A stretch of 64,000 nucleotides of DNA, taken from contig JACGCM010000310.1 of NCBI GenBank assembly GCA_014058105.1, positions 496,001 through 560,000 on the forward strand. The letters are read 5' to 3'. Position 1 is the first letter of the stretch; every line of letters starts with the position of its first letter. This document shows, piece after piece, positions 58,217 through 64,000 of this stretch. Under the pieces are notes generated by a model. That model saw nothing but the letters and a program-made list of their open reading frames with translations, was not told the origin of the DNA and did not search any database. The position numbers and the translations under genes were made by a program. The stretch comes from Kingdonia uniflora. Taxonomy: Eukaryota > Streptophyta > Magnoliopsida > Ranunculales > Circaeasteraceae.

Positions 58217-59140
58217 ATACATTGAGTTTTGTTGCCTGTAAAGAAAAAATATAGTATATTATATGTTGCAATATGCTTAGTGTTTAAGTAGAGGGGAATA
58301 CGTGCACAAAGATAAGGTAACTACAGTCATAAGCAAACAAAATATTCTATTTTTATAAGCCTGACACATTTCTTTTACTTAAATTATTTTCTTTTACTTC
58401 AAGGAGCAGCACATAATAGCATCTGAGTGATGCCATAATGTTTTGAGAAGGTATTCACTTGCTCTATTGCTAAATTTGAGCAGCACCTCTCGCAAAAAAT
58501 ACATGGTAGAATATAATAATATATATGAATGTCTAGACCACCTAATCTTGTATATCTTAACATTTTTGTTATGAAACAAATTATCTATGTGGAAATGAAC
58601 AACAACAAATAGTACATTTGGTTTATTTGAAAGAAAAGGGATTATGATATACATATAGCTTGAGTTTTGCTGCCGGTAAAAAAAAAAAAAAGTATATTAT
58701 ACGATGTAATATGCTTAGTGTTTAAGTAGAGGGGAATACGTGCACAAAGATAAGGTGACTATAGTCATAAGTAAATAAATATTGTATAAACATAAACAAA
58801 CAAAATATTCTATTTTTATAAGTCTGGCACCTTTTTTTTACTTAAATTATTTTGTTTTACTTCAAGGAGTAACACATAATAGCATCTGAGTGATGCCATA
58901 ATGTTTCGAGAAGTTATTCAATTACTCCATTGCTAAATTTGAGTAGCTCCTCTCGCAAAAAGTATATGGTGGAATATAATAACATATATGAATGTCTAGA
59001 CCACCTAATTTTGTGTATCTTAACATTTTTTTTATGAAACAAATTAACTATGTGAAAATGGAAGTAGAAAAACAGATAATACATTTGGTTTATTTGAAAG
59101 AAATGGATTAAGATATACCTATAGCTTTGACAGTTTCAAC
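58217..59140. repeat. Tandem direct duplication, unit about 440-460 bp
   Basis: Landmarks recur in order. ATATGCTTAGTGTTTAAGTA is at 58271 and 58709. ACATAATAGCATCTGAGTGA is at 58411 and 58873. TGAATGTCTAGACCACCTAA is near 58527 and 58990. The second unit has a small insertion (about 58780-58800), which explains the shift of spacing from 438 to 462. No coding sequence. Confidence 0.9.
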
Positions 59141-60006
59141 TTGCAAGTATATTTGCCTCAGGAGTCCCCGGTACTTGAAACCATAGAAGAGAGGGAGAAA
59201 AAGTCAGTAGTATCTATGATATGCTACTACAAATATATTTCCCTTGATTTTCTTCATCACACACTCCCAGAATCCTGAAAAGAAAAGAAAAGATAGAATC
59301 AACAAACTTGTAATTATCCATAGAGATACCATATAACTATTTTTTATTCGCCTTAGAGGTAGTGAGAGTAAATCCAGAATGGGGTGTTCTTAGCCAGTTA
59401 TAAATGTCTAGAGTGAGACAGAATATGTGTCCATATGAATGGAAATAATAGTTTCCGATTATCTAAATTTGATATATATTACACCGAACTTGACTATTTA
59501 TTTAATCCTAAATGTGAACCAATATTGTGAAAGCCATGTATTCAGATAAAATTGGTCCATTAGATAATCCCTAAAATGTTTGATTTGCCACTTCAGTTCA
59601 GGAAGAAATGAAACTAAACATATCCAATTGAGCATCTCCATTTTAATGTTAGATTTGCAATTTAAATTCAATAGGATAATGAAACTAATCAAGGAATACT
59701 AAAATGTGCAAAAATAAAATGAAAGAGATTGACTAAGAGAACCTCATATGTATAGTAGCCTTGCAGCCTCGGGTGACGCAAATTTGCTCGATGGTTTTAT
59801 GCTTTACTGCATCAAGTCAAATATAGGCATGTAAGTATTTCAAAGAACACCAATTAATCTAATAATTGCCTTATTTGATCTTATTGGATAAAAAACTTTA
59901 AACCTTACATATGATTTAAAGTTCATAGGAAGAGAGAAGCATAGGCACAAAATAGAAGAATTATCAGCTAACTCAAAACTTAATTTAACTTTAAAATAGG
60001 AAATTG
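59141..60006. other. AT-rich sequence, no gene recognised
   Basis: Nothing recognised on either strand. It lies between two local tandem duplications. Confidence 0.5.
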
Positions 60007-60563
60007 AAACCAAGTCAGTATAAACTCCAATTCAACAATCTCTGCTCAAAAAGCCAAATAACTATATATCCATAAAGTATAATAATCAATCCCCTCATCT
60101 TATCTGTTATCTGTATCATACCCTTCCAATCGTCACTATTATAAAATACACATAAAATATCAGCTCTTTTTTCCCTAAAAGAAGTAAAAATACGAAGTTA
60201 GTACATATAGGAGATAAGATATCATATGTATGAAAGATGAATTACGAGAAAAACAAAGTTAGAAAATTGAAACCTTTAATTAAAAATTGAAACCAAGTCA
60301 GTATAAACTCTAATTCAACATTCTCTGCTCCAAAAGCCAAATGACTATATATCCATAAAGTATAATAATCAATCCCCTCATCTTATCTGTATCATACCCT
60401 TCCAATCATCACTATCATAAAATACACATAAAATATCAACTCTTTTTTCTCTAAAAAAAGTTAAAATGTAAAGCTAGTACATATAGGAGATAAGATATCG
60501 TATATAAGAAAGATGAATTAAGATAAAAACAAAGTTAGAAAATTGAAACCTTTAATTGAAGAG
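60007..60563. repeat. Tandem direct duplication, unit about 282 bp
   Basis: GAAACCAAGTCAGTATAAAC occurs at 60007 and 60289. The intervening sequence, including CTATATATCCATAAAGTATA and GTACATATAGGAGATAAGAT, is repeated in the same order with few changes. The second unit has a small deletion where the first reads TCTGTTATCTGTATC. No coding sequence. Confidence 0.9.
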
Positions 60564-63086
60564 GGTTTTTTAACTATTGTAATTTCAACTGCAAACAGGA
60601 ACCAAACAGCTAAGATGTGAAGCAACAACTAAGTAAAATCTGTGAGATATCTAGATCATTTAGGATAGTTATATATGAAGCACATACTGTTATACTCCAT
60701 CATCTCCAATGTTAATATCTACCACTATTAATCAACATACTAAACTAAATTTTGTGTTTATGTTCGTTGCCTCACTTAATCACTTTAGTGAGCTAATCTA
60801 AAATCTTTTGCTTTGTTAATTGGATACTAAAATCCATGATGTTTCAAAAAAAACTAATATAAGAAAATACATGACAAAAAAACATATTATTCCTAAATAA
60901 AACCAATGCAAGGAAACTAATTATAAAAGGATCAACTTATACCTGAATTATTCTTGATATTTTAGAAATAATGCCATAACCTTCATTGCTTAGATCTTTT
61001 CACTTGGTCCAATATTTATTTAGTTTGTGAATAGAGGGGTAATGTTATGATGATCTCAGGGTCCATTGCATCTAAATGGGAAAAGGTCAAATGATTGTTA
61101 TGCAACAATCTTTTTGAGCCACTATCCCAGGTGATGGTCTCTAAAGATCTTGTGAAATTGTTTAGAGAAATGAAGTCTACAACATATATTGATTTATGTT
61201 GTTGTCTATTGTATAGTTTTGGATTATAATATTTCAGACACAGTTATATGTGTAAATTATAGTTTACTTAATACTTCATGTATTTGCTAGCTCAGTGAAA
61301 ATGTTAATGAAGAGCACAATTCTTACCTTATGTAGACTTATTGGCCCTAATGCAAAACTCTTGGGAAATGTGGAATTACTGGCAAACCTGAGCGTAGAAG
61401 CTGCTTCGACTCAAGTGCTATTGTTACCTTATGTGCTCAAGTATATCATGTTTGGATTGTTCAGTGATGTATGTAAATCTTTTGCATTAGTTTTCCACAT
61501 GATTGAGAGAGAACACACTTATGAAAAGTTAGTTCACAACACATCCAAGATCACATACTATTAGAGTAACAAAGACACTTGCCCGAACTTGATTTGGTGC
61601 ACCTAGCCTCCCCCTTAAGTTGAAAGTTGGATGTTCGATATCGATCGATGATGATTTGAGTGAAGATCGAGGGGGCTATGATGGGCTCCTAAGAAACTCT
61701 AAAGGTAATTATATTGCTTTTTACGCAAGTTACTGACCTTCTAAGATCATAACCTTTTATGAATGTATGTCATCTATAATAGACTCAAGCTGGCCATCAG
61801 CATGAACATAAAACACATTAGTGCTAACAAACTGGCATCACATATTTTCTACTTAGTTAATTATCGTACTGTCTAAAACTTGGCAGCAAGTTTCGATTTC
61901 GACAAATTGATATTAATGAAATAATCGAGTTTTGAAGCTAATGGAATAAAACCGCTCTATTTAGTTAGGCTTAAGTTTAACCGTGACATTTTGAGGGAAT
62001 AATGCATATTCCATGAAGAATTTTTTATCCCTAAACCAAGAACATTCCCATTTCTGGTTCTTACAATCTGTTGAGATTAAACTCGAACAAACATCTTAAA
62101 GAGAATTGTGCAATCCGAGAGCATAAGAAATCATAAGAAAGCATAAGAAATTCAGAAAATGATGCTACAAATTGTAGATCATTCATCGGAGAAAAAATAT
62201 TTTTTCGATTTAAAGAGAATGAATCGAAAACCAAATCAAGTCTAACTTAAAAAATAAATTACAATCAAAGCTTTAGTTCATAAGCAGAAGCAATGTTGAT
62301 TTTAGAGTATACCAAGAATTTCAGGTCCAATCGTAGATCCAAAGACAATGATCAAGAAAGATGGACGAACCATCAATCCCTGAACTCAAATCAAACCTTA
62401 CAGAATGAATACGGAAGCTTAGAGAACCTTCGAAACCTTGAAGATTAAAAGCGTTGGGAGAGAAAGAGAGAGATCATAGATTTTTTTTTTGAGGATAACG
62501 CTTCTTTATTGAAAGAGTAAAATTTTTAATCGGAGAGAGAAGAGGTGAAGATTTTAGTCGGGGAGGATAGGGTTGGTTTTTTTGTTATTTGGCCTTAACA
62601 AATTTATTTCCCAAAATGGCAGTCAAGATGTGAATCTCGAGGCTTTGTCAGCCCTTCCTGACCTCCAAGTCATTGTAATTTCTAGGTTTTTGTTTGAAGT
62701 TCTTGGGGTTTTAGTTTTACTCTAAAATTGTTATTTTGCATCAAATTTTGATCTTTATTCATCAACAACTATCTTAATTTGTATTGAAGTGCTTGCTTCA
62801 TACTATTGTGCTTGAATCATCCCCGTCATTGTTAAAGATTTGTTTGGATTTGTTGGATTTAGGTTTGTTAGCAAAACATAGCTTGTTTGGTTGTTCAATC
62901 TCTTCTTTGACTCCATTTGAGAGCTTAAATTCATTGCCATTAATGATTTATATCAAGCTCCAAACTTTTCCAGCACTCGATCTCATAATTTTATCAGAAT
63001 TTGATGAATCTCATCCAAGAAAACATTGAAATCTCTAAAGAAATTGGAAATATTAAAGAGGGATAACAAATTTGGATAGATTTCAG
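60564..63086. other. AT-rich sequence, no gene recognised
   Basis: Open stretches at 61295-61564 and 62784-63029 (plus) have no recognisable domain and no supporting splice context. A (GA)-rich stretch at about 62460-62475 is followed by T-rich sequence. Confidence 0.45.
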
Positions 63087-63819
63087 TAGGGCTGGCAATT
63101 TAATCTGCCTCACCCTTAATGAGGCGGGTTTGGTATGACTATAGCGGGTATGGAGTGGGTTTGGTTTAAGAAAAAAAAAACCATTTAGTTAATGGGGCGG
63201 GTCTGGTTTAAGGCTTAAATAAATGGGGCACCGTCACCCGAGCCAGTTATACATGATATGACGCGAATACCCTTACATAGAAGTTAAACCTAATTCTAAT
63301 TTCTGAACTCTGAAGACAGAAGACATGTTACTTCCTCATCTCCTACAGTCCTGCCTTTATAACTTTATTTCAACCTCCATCTGTCCATCAGCTTCTCTTC
63401 TTATACAGACCTATCGAAACTAGCTGGCTTCATTTCAACCTAATTCTAAAGACATATTTTCAGTTATAGCTCAATGCAGAAGTGAGGGTTAAATTGCCTC
63501 TGATCCTCAGTTGGCTCAAGTGAGGGTTAAATTGCCTCTAATTCTCGCCTCGTTTTTACTCATTCTATTAAAGATTAAATGAAGAATTATCTCTTATTCC
63601 TAGCAACTCATTTTTTTTATACAGGTGATTTATGATTTTTAAACGGGTATTAAATGGGTGCAGAGGCGGGTTTGGTATAGGCAAATTTAAACGGGGTAGA
63701 TTTGGGTATTCCCTATTTAAGTTAAATGGTATTGGGACGGGTTTGGGGGTAGGGTAATTTTGCGGGTATGAGGATGGTATTGCTCCACCCTCTCCAAACC
63801 CAACCCATTGCCACCCCTA
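63087..63819. mobile_element. hAT-type nonautonomous element with 8 bp target duplication
   Basis: The left end TAGGGCTGGCAATT and right end (reverse complement TAGGGGTGGCAATG) match at 12 of 14 positions and fit the hAT-type CAGGGGTGGCAA consensus found in plants. The flanking 8-mers GATTTCAG (63079-63086) and GATTTGAG (63820-63827) match at 7 of 8. The subterminal regions are GGGT/ACCC-rich (repeated GCGGGTTTGG-type motifs). No transposase is present. Confidence 0.8.
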
Positions 63820-63827
63820 GATTTGAG

Positions 63828-64000
63828 CTCATAATTGTGCAAAAAAGGAGGATTTTAAAATAGTTTGTGCGCCAAACTATTGTGTCAAATTCTTGAGCTT
63901 CAACCACTCCAATCAATGATAGATATCTAATGGTTCTATAAAATGTATCTCTTGTAAGAATTTCATCCCCTACTAAAACTTTTGTATAATGATATAGTTG
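63828..64000. other. Window end, nothing recognised
   Basis: AT-rich sequence continuing past the window. Confidence 0.4.

Noticed and set aside
61295..61564. Open frame of 89 codons, plus strand
   Set aside because: No recognisable domain, no splice or promoter context. Expected by chance in this region.

Overview
This is a low-GC plant nuclear window, most likely from a eudicot. The signs are GT-AG introns, plant-type housekeeping genes, telo-box promoter motifs (AGGGTTT) and dense plant transposon families (Ty3/gypsy Tat clade, Ty1/copia, LINE, MULE, PIF/Harbinger, Helitron, hAT). I could not name the species. There are no operons, CRISPR arrays, rRNA or recognisable tRNA genes.

Three host genes can be supported. 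(1) 4958-7787 (+): the last five exons of an MCTS1-type PUA-domain protein (translation re-initiation/recycling factor). Its first ~54 codons are not in the window. (2) 33632-34501 (+): an intact single-exon DnaJ-like protein with a mitochondrial-looking N-terminus, one J domain and a hydrophobic C-terminus. A broken, internally duplicated relative lies at 9118-10234. (3) 36242-52047 (+): a complete eight-exon gene for the E2 subunit (dihydrolipoyl acyltransferase) of mitochondrial branched-chain 2-oxoacid dehydrogenase, predicted at 513 residues. TE insertions stretch it to almost 16 kb.

Layout: 1-4957 is intergenic with a ~940 bp foldback element and a LINE tail; 4958-7787 is MCTS1 with an antisense LINE fragment in an intron; 9118-10234 is the DnaJ pseudogene pair; 11040-24282 is a 13.2 kb Tat-clade gypsy element with dual RNase H and, downstream of integrase, antisense intron-containing ORFs; 24602-30743 is a second, shorter, decayed gypsy element; 31345-32712 is a LINE 3' fragment with a 36-base C run; 33632-34501 is the intact DnaJ gene; 36242-52047 is the BCKDH-E2 gene, with a near-palindromic pair of copia LTR-gag arms in intron 1 and an antisense MULE in intron 6; 52364-54088 is a decayed PIF/Harbinger; 54340-56656 is a probable Helitron carrying fragments of a glutamate-receptor-like gene and a cystathionine beta-lyase gene, abutting the 3' end of a second Helitron; 57-61 kb is AT-rich with two local tandem duplications; 63087-63819 is a hAT-type nonautonomous element with an 8 bp target duplication.

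The most unusual structures are the LTR-gag/gag-LTR palindrome inside an essential gene's intron, the Helitron with two captured gene pieces and a tandem neighbour sharing its subterminal block, and the antisense spliced ORFs of the Tat element, including a small 81-residue one. Every call rests on reading the sequence against remembered family features. No database search was run.
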